A DNA stretch of 13,166 bases from NCBI GenBank assembly GCA_946534455.1, contig CAMNCR010000199.1, positions 1-13,166 on the forward strand, given 5' to 3'. Origin of the DNA: an uncultured Clostridia bacterium. GTDB taxonomy: Bacteria; Bacillota; Clostridia; Christensenellales; Aristaeellaceae. The number at the start of each line of letters is the position of its first letter. Position 1 is the first letter of the stretch. A program made the translations under genes and the position numbers. This document shows positions 1 to 8,380 of this stretch, one piece after another. The notes below the pieces were generated by a model. It had not been told where the DNA came from and made no database searches. It saw only the letters and a list, made by a program, of their open reading frames with translations.

Positions 1-1
1 G

Positions 2-3000
2 AACGCCTGCGGACGCGTCGCCACCCTGGCCGCGGAGGAGCGGGTTTCCCGGGAGGAGGCCAGGGCCTCCGGCATTGATCAGGTCAAGCCCGTGCACCGC
101 GTGTCCCTGGCGGACACGGAGGAGGAGGCCATGCTCCGCCGCCTGGATGAAACCGCCTCCCGCCTGGCTGAGGAAAAGCGCAGGCGCGCGGACGCGCTGG
201 CGGAGCTGGGCGGATACCGCGCCCTGCAGGCCCTGGCGGACTGCCTGCGGAAGTGCGAGGAGGCCCGGGAAAAGGCCGGAGCGCGGCTGGAGGCGCTGCA
301 GGCGGAGACCGGGGCTGACCCGCTCGCGCTCGGAAAGCAGGAGCGTCGCGTCCGCCTTCTGGACGCCGCCATTGCGGCAACCCGGACGGATCTGGCCGCC
401 TGGACCGCGTCGCCTGCCCTCTCCGCGGCTCCCGCTCATCCCCTGACCGATTCCCTGCCCTATGCCGGCGAGGTGCTGACGCCGGCCTGCGCGGAGGCGC
501 TGCAGCGCCTGCTGACCGCGCCAGCGGATCAGGAGGAGGCCGCCCGGAAGGAATCGCGGGAGCATCTGCCGGATCTTTTTGTGGATTTTCGCCTTTCGGA
601 TGGCAAGGCCCTCTTCCGGGAGCTGACGACCCTCTGCGACGCCGAGCCCCAGAACCGGCAGGGCAGCGCGCTCGCCCTGCTTCTGTCCGCGGCCATGTCG
701 CTCTGTCTGAAAACCGCCCGGGGCGCGCGCTTCCCCGGCCGGCAGCGGCTGCCGGATGTGTGGCTCCTGCCCGATGTCGTTTCTACCCAGGCCCCCGTGA
801 CGCTTCGGGACTGCCTGGCGCTGCTTCCCCCCTCGGGGCTGCTGAATCAGGAGCCCCATCTCCGCGGGCTGCTGGCCTTCCTGCTGCTCCGGCAGTATCG
901 CCGGGCCGCTTCGGCGGAGGCCTCCCTGAAAATCACCCCTGTCACCGCGGACGCCGGCCTCGTGGCCCGCTGCTGGCTTCGGAATCAGGGAAGGACGGAG
1001 GCCTCGATCGCTTCCCTCGTCCTCGGAGAGGAACAGGCTCCCATGGCTATCCTCCTCTCCGGCCAGCTTCCGCTCTCCGCCAGGCCCTCCCCGTCCTGGG
1101 CGCAGCTCATGCCGCCCTTTGCCACCTGGTTCGACGCGGAGCATCTCTGCTTCCTGGATCCGGTCGGCTTTCTGGGCCAGAGCGATCGCCTGATCCTTTC
1201 GGAGCGGCTCCGTGTCCTGCTTTCTGCCCTGGAGGAGAATCCGGCCTCTCCCCTGATTCCGTTCCTGTCGGATTTTCTCCGCCTTCTCGAGGCGCCGGAG
1301 GCCGCGGAGGCGGACGCCCGTGACCGGGGCCTGTCCATGCGGCTGCGGGCCGTCTGCGGTCTGCTGTCCCTCCCGGCCTATCAGGAAACCCTGCGCCGCA
1401 TGCCCTCCTCCTATGAGCATATGCTCCCGGAGGACACCCTGCTGTCGGCGCTTTCCGGCCTGCCCGCCGTGCCCGCCTCCGTCTGCGACGTGCCGGAGGA
1501 CGCGGTCTACACCTGGAAGGGCATCCCCTTTGCCCGGGAAAGCGCCTCCGGCCTCCTGGATGCCATTCATGTGCCGGAGGAGGCCCATGTGCTGGCCACC
1601 CTGGACCGCGAATGCGACCTCCTGGCCGATGCCTCCGATGATTACTGCGATGCCTTCTGCGCCGGGGTCTCCGCGCTCCTGGACCGGTATCCCGACGCGG
1701 ATCCCGATGCCGCGGCCGTGGCCCACAGGCTGCTGAAGGCCATGCAGCGTCCTCTGCGCAGTCAGGATACAGAGCTCACCTGGCCCTGGGATCCCGCCGC
1801 GCCGTCTGTCCGCACGATTCTGACGGAGGCCCTGGATGCCTCGCTGTCCGCCTCCGCCTCCCAGCCCTTCAGCGATGTGCTGACCCTTTTCCCTGCTCGG
1901 GAGAGCGGGATCCTCGGCGATGCGCTACTGGCGGAAATGTGCATGATTCCCGGCGCGGAGCCTGCTGAGCCTTCTCCGGAGGCGCCCGTCCCCGTGGGCG
2001 ACTCCGCCCTGCCGCCCCTGTCCGCCGCCTTCGCCGGCGCGCTCTGCGCGACCCCGGAGGGACAGACGCTGCTCCAGCCCGGTCTGCTCCGCCTCGAGCG
2101 CCTGCCGGAGGGGGCCTTCCGCGTGACGCTGACCCTGGAGGGAAGCTTCACCCTGCGCCTGATCCGCGTCTATGCCGCCGAGGAGGTGCTGCGCCTCTAC
2201 GCGGACGATCTTCCGACGCTGGCCCTGTGGCCCTCCATGCCCTTCCCGCCGGAAAGCTGGCGCGCCTATTTCGTCTATGCGCATCTCCCCGCCTCCTGCT
2301 CCCTGTCGGTGCTGACCCAGGGTGCGGAGGGCTTCACGGAGGTGCCGCCGGAGGCCGGCCGGTCCGTCACCCGGTTTGCCGCCTTCCCCCGCTGCTTTGC
2401 CCTGTCCCGGGAGGGGCGGTCCATGGGCGCCCTGCCGCATCTGCTGCCGGAGCCTTCCCTGGCTGACCGGGGACCGGTCTGCGCCTGCGTGGATCTCGGC
2501 TCCGTAGGCTCCTCCGTGGTGCTCGCTTCCGCCCGTGGGCGCGAGCCGATGCACGGCCCCTGCCGGGTGCGTACGCTGCTGAGCCATCCCGTCGCCACGC
2601 CGGAGCTGCTGCGCAGGGAATTCCTGCCTGCCGTCCCGGTCACGGCCCTCCTGCCCTCCGTGGTGCAGATTTTCCGGAACGCCCCCGGCGAGGATCCGGT
2701 TCCCTTCCGGGACGGCATCATTCTCATGGCGGCCAGCCTGCAGGATGTGGTCTCCCTCCGGGGCAGCTCCCTTTATACCTCCCTGAAGTGGGAGGATGAA
2801 AAGGGCCGCTCCGTCGCCCTCTGCCTGCATCAGCTGATGCTCATGGCGGCCCTGCAGGCCCGCGCGGAGGGGGCCTCCGCGCTTTCCTGGCGCTTTGCCG
2901 TGCCGGATGCCATGGCCCTGGACGGCCAGAACCGGTGGATCGCCCTCTGTCAGTCCCTGGCGGCGACCGTCAGCGCGGAAAGCGGCCTGCCCGCTCCCGC

Positions 3001-4018
3001 CAATGAGGCGCCGGTTCGCTTTGCCTCCGAAAGCGCCGCCGTCGGAGCCTATTTCCGCTTCTGCGCTCCCGAGGATACCCGCGGCGGCTTCATGACCCTG
3101 GATCTGGGCGCCTGCACCGCGGACATTTCCCTCTTCCTGCGGGGCCGGGAGCAGGCAATCCGCACCGTGCAGCTCCCCCTGGGCTTCCATTACATGCTCC
3201 TGCCCTCCCTGCTCAGCGCTCCGGATCTCCTCCAGCAGGACTTTGGCTATCTGCCCGATCCCGCCCTGCAGCAGGAGCTCCAGCTCATGACCGGCATTCT
3301 CCGGGATGCCGCCCGGGATCCTTCCGCCCTGCGCTTTGCGCGCCTGGCGCTGGATACCCTGGTGGCGGACCGTTTCCCGGTGCTGCTTTCCGCCGCCGCG
3401 GAGCGCCGCGCGGCGTCCGCCCCCTCCCGCACCGGCGCCCTTCTCCTGCTCTATGCCAGCTATCTGATGATGATCTCCGGGCTCATTCTCCTGCAGATCG
3501 CCGCGGATCCCGGCAAGAATGAATTCCTTCCCGAGCAGATGACCCTCTGCCTCGCCGGCCGCGGCGCGGGGCTGCTGGAGGCCCTCAGTCCCGGGATCAA
3601 GGGGAGTCTCTGGCATTTCCTGACCATGTTCCGGAACCGCCGGGTGGCCTCCCTGGCCCTCCTCTTCTCCTCAGAAAAGAAGATGGAGATCCCCGTCGGC
3701 CTGTCCCTCCTGCCTCATGCCTCGGACACCCTGCCGGAAAGCGCGCCGGAGCCGGCCGCCATCGGCGTTCGTCCCGAGGAGCTGCTGCCGGAGTTTATCA
3801 ACCGGTTCTGCCAGGAGTTCCCCGCGGAAGCCGCGCTCCTGTTCCCCGGCTTCTTCTCCGGGGATCCCTATCATCCGCTCACGCCCTATGGCGATGCGCT
3901 GGTCAGCGCGTCCCTCTCCGCCGCCTTCGGCGAAACCCGGCCCCATCATCCCTATGATTCCCTCGTGCTCTGGCTTTCCGGCCTTCTCGATCTGATTCGG
4001 GAAAACCCGCCCCGCTGA
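2..4018 (+). CDS. Very large Hsp70/actin-fold ATPase-like protein, 5' end outside the window
   Basis: The frame is open to the left edge. Codons from base 2 run without a stop, and the GTG at 92 has no ribosome binding site, so the N-terminus is missing. The visible part is 1338 residues, numbered here from base 2. A charged, probably coiled-coil helical stretch covers about residues 35-105, followed by about 700 unrecognised, Ala/Leu/Pro-rich residues. From about 828 the Hsp70/actin landmarks appear in the correct order: phosphate-1 loop VDLGSVGSS (830), the PSVV element, a VP element (FAVPDAM), connect-1 like ESAAVGAY just before phosphate-2 LDLGACTADIS (about 1033), and an adenosine-like LCLAGRGAGLL (about 1182). 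An ATP-binding fold is therefore well supported. I see no signal peptide or clear membrane segment in the visible part. Substrate and role are unknown. A relation to SrfB-like or chaperone-type proteins is only a guess. Confidence 0.8.
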   Translation, partial: NACGRVATLAAEERVSREEARASGIDQVKPVHRVSLADTEEEAMLRRLDETASRLAEEKRRRADALAELGGYRALQALADCLRKCEEAREKAGARLEALQAETGADPLALGKQERRVRLLDAAIAATRTDLAAWTASPALSAAPAHPLTDSLPYAGEVLTPACAEALQRLLTAPADQEEAARKESREHLPDLFVDFRLSDGKALFRELTTLCDAEPQNRQGSALALLLSAAMSLCLKTARGARFPGRQRLPDVWLLPDVVSTQAPVTLRDCLALLPPSGLLNQEPHLRGLLAFLLLRQYRRAASAEASLKITPVTADAGLVARCWLRNQGRTEASIASLVLGEEQAPMAILLSGQLPLSARPSPSWAQLMPPFATWFDAEHLCFLDPVGFLGQSDRLILSERLRVLLSALEENPASPLIPFLSDFLRLLEAPEAAEADARDRGLSMRLRAVCGLLSLPAYQETLRRMPSSYEHMLPEDTLLSALSGLPAVPASVCDVPEDAVYTWKGIPFARESASGLLDAIHVPEEAHVLATLDRECDLLADASDDYCDAFCAGVSALLDRYPDADPDAAAVAHRLLKAMQRPLRSQDTELTWPWDPAAPSVRTILTEALDASLSASASQPFSDVLTLFPARESGILGDALLAEMCMIPGAEPAEPSPEAPVPVGDSALPPLSAAFAGALCATPEGQTLLQPGLLRLERLPEGAFRVTLTLEGSFTLRLIRVYAAEEVLRLYADDLPTLALWPSMPFPPESWRAYFVYAHLPASCSLSVLTQGAEGFTEVPPEAGRSVTRFAAFPRCFALSREGRSMGALPHLLPEPSLADRGPVCACVDLGSVGSSVVLASARGREPMHGPCRVRTLLSHPVATPELLRREFLPAVPVTALLPSVVQIFRNAPGEDPVPFRDGIILMAASLQDVVSLRGSSLYTSLKWEDEKGRSVALCLHQLMLMAALQARAEGASALSWRFAVPDAMALDGQNRWIALCQSLAATVSAESGLPAPANEAPVRFASESAAVGAYFRFCAPEDTRGGFMTLDLGACTADISLFLRGREQAIRTVQLPLGFHYMLLPSLLSAPDLLQQDFGYLPDPALQQELQLMTGILRDAARDPSALRFARLALDTLVADRFPVLLSAAAERRAASAPSRTGALLLLYASYLMMISGLILLQIAADPGKNEFLPEQMTLCLAGRGAGLLEALSPGIKGSLWHFLTMFRNRRVASLALLFSSEKKMEIPVGLSLLPHASDTLPESAPEPAAIGVRPEELLPEFINRFCQEFPAEAALLFPGFFSGDPYHPLTPYGDALVSASLSAAFGETRPHHPYDSLVLWLSGLLDLIRENPPR

Positions 4019-4050
4019 GCCCGCGCCCCCGGCAGAAAGGATCCTGCAGC

Positions 4051-4797
4051 ATGGAAACTCTCTCCTCCCTGAAAAACAGCCGCGTCATGGCCTGGCGGTC
4101 TCTGAAGGACCGGAAGGGCCGCCTGGAAACCGGTTCCTTCCTGGTCGAAGGGATCAAGATGGTTCAGGAAGCCCTCGCCTCGGACTATCCCGTCGAGACC
4201 CTCCTCCTGCAGGAGGGCTTCACGCCCGCCGCGCCTCTCCCGGAGCACATTCCCGCCTTTCTCCTGCCGCCGCATGTTTTTTCCGCGGTCTGCGATACCA
4301 AAACGCCTCAGGGCATCGCGGCCGTCGTCCGCCTGCAGCCCCGGCCGGCGGCGGGCCCCCGTCTCATCGCCCTGGACCAGGTGCAGGATCCCGGCAATGT
4401 GGGGACCATTCTGCGCACCGCGGATGCCGCGGGCTTTGACGGCGCGCTCCTCGCGCCCGGCTGCGCGGATGTGTTTTCTCCCCGGGTGCTCCGGGCCACG
4501 ATGGGCAGCGTTTTCCATCTGGGGCTTTCCTTTCCCGCGGAGCTTCCCGAGGCGCTGAAGGATCTCCGGTCGCGGGGCTATGCCGTGCTTTCCTCGCAGC
4601 TGGACGGCGAGCCCTTTTTCGAGCGGCCGCCCATCCCGGCGCCCTTCGTCCTGATCCTGGGCAACGAGGGAAACGGCGTTTCCCCCGCGGTGCAGGCGAC
4701 GGCGACCCATCGCTTCCGCCTCCCGATGCCCGGCCGGGCGGAATCGCTGAATGTCGGCGTGGCCGCCGGCATCATGATGTATGATCTGATCCGCTGA
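4051..4797 (+). CDS. TrmH/SpoU-family RNA 2'-O-methyltransferase
   Basis: This 248-residue SPOUT-fold enzyme should transfer a methyl group from S-adenosylmethionine to a ribose 2'-OH of rRNA or tRNA. An N-terminal RNA-binding substrate domain is visible at about 1-95 (GSFLVEG at 28-34, DTKTPQGI at 82-89). It is followed by the three SpoU motifs: motif 1 DPGNVGTILRTADAAG (113-128, with N116 and R122), motif 2 LILGNEGNGVSP (201-212, with E206) and motif 3 LPMPGRAESLNVGVAAG (224-240, with the SLN core and the trefoil-knot AdoMet pocket). Length is normal for the family. The ATG has AAAGGA nine bases upstream. It lies 32 bases after the large Hsp70-like gene and is probably cotranscribed. The methylated nucleotide (for example a 23S rRNA Gm site) cannot be told from sequence. 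The family call is very secure. Confidence 0.95.
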   Translation: METLSSLKNSRVMAWRSLKDRKGRLETGSFLVEGIKMVQEALASDYPVETLLLQEGFTPAAPLPEHIPAFLLPPHVFSAVCDTKTPQGIAAVVRLQPRPAAGPRLIALDQVQDPGNVGTILRTADAAGFDGALLAPGCADVFSPRVLRATMGSVFHLGLSFPAELPEALKDLRSRGYAVLSSQLDGEPFFERPPIPAPFVLILGNEGNGVSPAVQATATHRFRLPMPGRAESLNVGVAAGIMMYDLIR

Positions 4798-4806
4798 GCG
4801 AGCGAA

Positions 4807-4840
4807 GGCGGGCCGGCATCCAGCCGGCCCGCCCTTTTTT
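4807..4840 (+). terminator. Rho-independent terminator after the methyltransferase gene
   Basis: A perfect 11-bp GC-rich stem (4807-4817 GGCGGGCCGGC with 4823-4833 GCCGGCCCGCC) encloses a 5-base loop ATCCA and is followed by TTTTTT at 4835-4840. It starts 10 bases after the stop codon of the methyltransferase. Read leftward, the stem is not followed by a T-run, so it should not efficiently stop the opposing oxidoreductase operon, which ends at 4873. Confidence 0.95.
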
Positions 4841-4872
4841 GTTGTGCTCCGGAGCCGTTCGCCGCCCGCGGC

Positions 4873-6054
4873 TCATCCGTGGAGGCTCCCCGTTCCGTGG
4901 TGATTGGTCAGATAGGTTTTTTCCTCGCCGGTCTTCGGAGTGGAGCCGGCCATTTTCTGCTCCAGCAGCCGGTTGAACCGTGCCTCGTCCACCGGCAGCG
5001 TCACCGTCTCCCCCGTCCATCCGGACAGATGAATGGCGTTGGAGAGCTGGATCGCCCGCACGCCGTCCTCCGCGCTGGCCACCGTGCTTCCGCCCCGCAG
5101 CAGATGCGCCGCGAAGGCGTTCAGCACGCCGATGTGCTGCGGGTTCTGGCCGTCCGTCTTCAGCACGTGCATCATCACCTCCGGCCGGTACCAGGGGTTA
5201 TCGCTTCCAAAGCAGATTTTCCGCTCGTTTTCCTTCAGCTTCCAGCACCGGACGATGCCGTCCTCGCACACGAGCTTGCCCATCTCGCAGTCGATCTCCA
5301 GCCGGTTCGTGCCCGGCAGATCCCCCGTGGAGGCCACAAAGGTTCCCGTGGCCCCGTTTTCGAACGCCAGGTACACGCTGATGTCGTCCTCGACCTCGAT
5401 CCGGTGCCATTTCCCCTCGTGGCATACGGCCCGCACCTCCGTCGGCATGCCGCACAGCCAGATCAGCAGATCCAGCTGATGCGGGCACTGGTTCAGCAGC
5501 ACCCCGCCGCCTTCTCCCGCCCAGGTCGCCCGCCAGTTGCCCGAGTCGTAGTATTTCTGCGTCCGGTACCAGTCCGTGATGATCCAGGAAACCCGCTTGA
5601 TTTCCCCCATCGCGCCGGAGCGCAGCGCGTCGTGCATCGCGCGGTACACGCAGTTCGTGCGCTGGTTGAACATGAAGGTCAGGCATTTCCCGGTCCGCTC
5701 CGCCGTCTCCGCCATGTGCCGGGCCGCCGAGGCCGTCACGGCCGCCGGCTTTTCGCACAGCACGTGCAGCCCGTGCTCCATGGCCTCGACCGCCAGCGCC
5801 TCGTGCCCGAAGTGCGGCACGCTGATCAGCACGGCGTCGCAGCTGCCGCTGCGGATCAGCTCGCTGCCGCTGGCATAGATTTCCGTCTCCGGCGCCTGCG
5901 CCGCGGCCCATTGCCGCCTGTCCTCCCGCAGATCCGCCACCGCGGCCAGCGTGATTTCCGGGCATTTTCCCGCCAGAATGTTCCGGCAGTGCTCGCTGCC
6001 CATGTTGCCGATGCCGATCACGCCCAGCCGAATCTTCTCCTGCTTCATGCTCAT
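4873..6054 (-). CDS. Gfo/Idh/MocA-family NAD(P)-dependent oxidoreductase (third gene of operon)
   Basis: This 393-residue cytoplasmic dehydrogenase-fold protein has an N-terminal Rossmann domain starting at a beta strand with GIGNMG (14-19) and an acidic residue at the end of strand 2 (AVADLRED, 38-45). The catalytic EKP motif is at 101-103. The C-terminal alpha/beta domain carries GGGVLLNQCPHQLDLLIWL (182-200), whose H192 and D195 form the family's usual active-site HxxD. Members oxidise or reduce sugars and cyclitols, and a few are NAD-dependent glycosidases (GH109 and relatives). The true substrate cannot be read here. The first ATG is chosen because AAGGAAG lies seven bases upstream and overlaps the stop of the preceding gene, only 13 bases away; the next Met (residue 3) is spaced too far. 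No convincing leftward terminator follows it. Confidence 0.93.
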   Translation of the reverse strand: MSMKQEKIRLGVIGIGNMGSEHCRNILAGKCPEITLAAVADLREDRRQWAAAQAPETEIYASGSELIRSGSCDAVLISVPHFGHEALAVEAMEHGLHVLCEKPAAVTASAARHMAETAERTGKCLTFMFNQRTNCVYRAMHDALRSGAMGEIKRVSWIITDWYRTQKYYDSGNWRATWAGEGGGVLLNQCPHQLDLLIWLCGMPTEVRAVCHEGKWHRIEVEDDISVYLAFENGATGTFVASTGDLPGTNRLEIDCEMGKLVCEDGIVRCWKLKENERKICFGSDNPWYRPEVMMHVLKTDGQNPQHIGVLNAFAAHLLRGGSTVASAEDGVRAIQLSNAIHLSGWTGETVTLPVDEARFNRLLEQKMAGSTPKTGEEKTYLTNHHGTGSLHG

Positions 6055-6067
6055 TTGCTTTCTTCCT

Positions 6068-7147
6068 TTATTGTCCGATTCGGATCGCTTTTTCCTGCGC
6101 CAGCAGGCACAGCTCCGCGGCCTTGAAGGCGTGAGCCTGCGTCATGGCGTTCTCCGTCCGGTTCAGGCAGTCCAGAATCAGCTGCCCGAAGAAGGGATAT
6201 CCCGTCGCCCCGACGGCGTTCAGGTACTTTTCTCCCTGCCCGTTCACCATGTACACATGGCCGCCTCCGGCTTCCGCCGCTGCCAGATTCACATACTTCC
6301 GAACCTCGATGAAGCCCTCCGTTCCCAGGATGAACATCCGGCCGTCGCCCCAGGTGCGCAGGCCGTCCGGCGTGAACCAGTCCACCCGGAAGTAGTTGGC
6401 CGTGCCGTTCCTGCCGGTCAGGCTGCAGTCGCCGAAATCCTCCAGCTCCGGATATTCCGGATGCGCAAAGTTCCCGATCCGGCTGGAGGTCACCGTGGCG
6501 TCCTCCTCCCCGGCGTAGTACAGGTACTGCTCAATCTGGTGGCTGCCGATGTCGCACAGAATCCCGCCGTATTTTTCCCGCTCGAAGAACCATTTCGGCC
6601 GTCCCGGGGCGCCGAGCCGGTGCGGCCCGAAGCCGGTCACCGAAATCACCCTGCCGATGTCCCCGGAATGCGCGATGTATCCCGCCAGGATGGAGCCCTC
6701 GTCGTGCAGCCGTTCCGCATAGTAGACCATGTACTTTTTCCCGGTTTCCCGCACCTTCTCCCGCGCGGACTGCAGCTGCGCCATCGTCGTGAAGGGCGCC
6801 TTGTCGGTGAAATAGTCCTTCCCCGCGTCCATCGCCCGCAGCCCCAGCGCGCAGCGCTCGCTGGTCACCGCCGCCCCGGCGATCAGGTTCGTCTCCGGAT
6901 CGCCCAGCGCCTCCTCCTCGCTCCGGGCCGCCCGGGCCTGGGGAAAGGCCTTCAGGAAGGCCGCGACCTTCTTTTCGTCCGGGTCATAGACGTATTTCAG
7001 CGTTCCGCCTGCCTCCGTCAGCCCGTTGCACATGCCGTAGATATGGCCGTGGTCCAGCCGCACCGCGGAAAACACGAATTCCCCTTCCTTCACCACCGGC
7101 TGGGGCTTGCCCTTCGGCGCGTAGTTCATGCCATCCGATACGTTCAT
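6068..7147 (-). CDS. Divergent Gfo/Idh/MocA-family protein with altered nucleotide motif (second gene of operon)
   Basis: This 359-residue protein keeps the overall Gfo/Idh/MocA architecture but is an unusual member. The first strand is EFVFSAVRLDHGHIYGM (23-39), with LDHGH where GxGxxG is expected. The EKP lysine motif is present as DKAP (115-118, K116 kept). The C-terminal domain has GGILCDIGSHQIEQYLYYAG (194-213), giving H203 and E206 in place of HxxD. NAD(P) binding may be weakened, tightly retained, or handled through different contacts. Its ATG overlaps the stop of the upstream oxidoreductase in an ATGA, indicating translational coupling, and the next gene begins 13 bases downstream. 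It probably acts on the same substrate series as its two neighbours. Family placement is fairly secure; an enzymatic role is inferred. Confidence 0.87.
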   Translation of the reverse strand: MNVSDGMNYAPKGKPQPVVKEGEFVFSAVRLDHGHIYGMCNGLTEAGGTLKYVYDPDEKKVAAFLKAFPQARAARSEEEALGDPETNLIAGAAVTSERCALGLRAMDAGKDYFTDKAPFTTMAQLQSAREKVRETGKKYMVYYAERLHDEGSILAGYIAHSGDIGRVISVTGFGPHRLGAPGRPKWFFEREKYGGILCDIGSHQIEQYLYYAGEEDATVTSSRIGNFAHPEYPELEDFGDCSLTGRNGTANYFRVDWFTPDGLRTWGDGRMFILGTEGFIEVRKYVNLAAAEAGGGHVYMVNGQGEKYLNAVGATGYPFFGQLILDCLNRTENAMTQAHAFKAAELCLLAQEKAIRIGQ

Positions 7148-8310
7148 TCCTGTTTCTCCTTCCTGAAGCTTCCTCCGAAGGTCATTTCGCCCTCCAGATC
7201 CTGGACGGACGTGGTTTTCTCATAAAAATGCGGCACGCTCGCGCGGATGCCCTCCACCGTGTAGAAGGGATCGTCCGGCTTCAGCGGCAGCTCCGCCGGC
7301 CTGTGCTGGGAGCCCGCCTTGTAGATCGCCGTGATCAGCTCGATCGTCCTCCGGCCGTCCTCGCCCGTGATGGCGACCTCGCCGCCCGTCTCCAGCGCCG
7401 TCAGGACGTTGTCCAGCTGGCCGTCGTGCATCTCATAGGGCATCGGCGGCAGGGACGCGATGAAGGCGTCCGCCTGCTTTCTGAAGGCCTCGTCCGGCGT
7501 CTTGAGCGGAAAGCCGTTCGGCTGCGGAATGGAGCAGAACACGTCGTAGGGCGCCGCGATCTTGGCCTTTTCGCACTGGAACACCAGCTCCTGCTCCTCC
7601 CCGTGATGAATCACCGAGGCCGTCACCGTCGCCAGCGCCCCGGGATATTCCATGACGGACACGGAGAGATCCTCCACCTCCGCGTTGTCGTGCCCGGTGT
7701 TGGCCAGCACGCTCGTCACCCGCTGCGGCGTGCCCATCATCCAGCCCAGCATGTCGATATGGTGCACCGCATGGTTCAGCGTGCAGCCGCCGCCCTCCTT
7801 TTCCCAGGTTCCCCGCCACCAAAGGTCGTAGTAGGAATGCCCCCGGAACCAGAAGGAATCGATCTCCGCGGAGCGAACCTTCCCCGCCATGCCGCTGTCC
7901 AGCAGCGCCTTCAGGTTGCGGATCGGCTCCCGGAACCGGTTCTGCGCAATGATGGACAGCTTTTTGCCGCTCTCGTCCCTCGCCCGCAGCATCGCGTCGC
8001 ACTCCTCCAGCGAGGCCGCCATCGGCTTTTCGCAGACCACGTTCTTGCCGCTGCGCAGCGCGTTGATGGAGATTTCCGCATGCGCAAAGGGCGGCGTGCA
8101 GACGTCCACCAGGTCAATCTCCTGATCCAGAATCTCATGATGATCCAGATAGACCGCCGCGTCCAGATGATACTGCTCCTTGACACGCTCAGCCTTTCCG
8201 GGGATAATATCCACCAGGGCAACTATTTTGCATCTGTCCGGGAACTTGAGATAGGCGCCAATGTGCGCGTGGGAGATCCCGCCGGTTCCGACAACCGCAA
8301 CCTTGATCAT
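7144..8310 (-). CDS. Gfo/Idh/MocA-family NAD(P)-dependent oxidoreductase (first gene of operon)
   Basis: This 388-residue protein opens directly with the Rossmann strand MIKVAVVGTGGIS (glycines at 8, 10 and 11) and has an acidic residue after strand 2 (ALVDIIPGKA, 31-40). The CTPP turn is at 71-74, the catalytic EKP at 94-96, and GGGCTLNHAVHHIDMLGWMMG at 173-193 gives H183 and D186. I chose the ATG at 8310 over one six codons upstream (8328) because GAGGGG sits six bases before it and the upstream ATG has no ribosome binding site. It is the promoter-proximal gene of the three-gene operon, divergent from the AraC-type regulator, and overlaps the next gene by four bases. Likely role: oxidation or reduction of an imported sugar, glycoside or cyclitol. 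The substrate is unknown. Confidence 0.94.
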   Translation of the reverse strand: MIKVAVVGTGGISHAHIGAYLKFPDRCKIVALVDIIPGKAERVKEQYHLDAAVYLDHHEILDQEIDLVDVCTPPFAHAEISINALRSGKNVVCEKPMAASLEECDAMLRARDESGKKLSIIAQNRFREPIRNLKALLDSGMAGKVRSAEIDSFWFRGHSYYDLWWRGTWEKEGGGCTLNHAVHHIDMLGWMMGTPQRVTSVLANTGHDNAEVEDLSVSVMEYPGALATVTASVIHHGEEQELVFQCEKAKIAAPYDVFCSIPQPNGFPLKTPDEAFRKQADAFIASLPPMPYEMHDGQLDNVLTALETGGEVAITGEDGRRTIELITAIYKAGSQHRPAELPLKPDDPFYTVEGIRASVPHFYEKTTSVQDLEGEMTFGGSFRKEKQE

Positions 8311-8346
8311 GGCTTTCCCCTCTTTCATATGGTCGAATTGGTTCGT

Positions 8347-8357
8347 ATTCGTAGAAT
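8347..8357. promoter_or_regulatory. Candidate operator, ATTC-N3-GAAT inverted repeat
   Basis: ATTCGTAGAAT is a perfect inverted repeat of ATTC/GAAT half-sites with a three-base centre. It overlaps the candidate leftward -10 of the oxidoreductase operon (8361-8353), a position expected for repression. The half-sites match those of the site at 8408-8420. Binding by the adjacent regulator is inferred. Confidence 0.4.
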
Positions 8358-8380
8358 ATCATCCATCCTTTTTTCTCGCC

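Noticed and set aside
92..94. GTG at 92 as the true start of the large ATPase-like gene
   Set aside because: No Shine-Dalgarno sequence precedes it, and the same frame stays open with coding character to the window edge.
1925..3616. A 563-codon open frame antisense to the Hsp70-like gene
   Set aside because: It is a composition artefact of GC-rich third positions in the sense gene. Its translation is Gly/Gln/Arg-rich without recognisable motifs, while the sense frame carries the ATPase landmarks.
4841..4872. Possible leftward terminator after the oxidoreductase operon
   Set aside because: Short GC palindromes are present (GCTCCGGAGC at 4846-4855), but no T-run follows in the leftward direction.
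8311..8328. Upstream ATG at 8328 as the start of the first oxidoreductase
   Set aside because: There is no ribosome binding site before it, whereas GAGGGG is placed ideally for the ATG at 8310, which begins right at the Rossmann strand.
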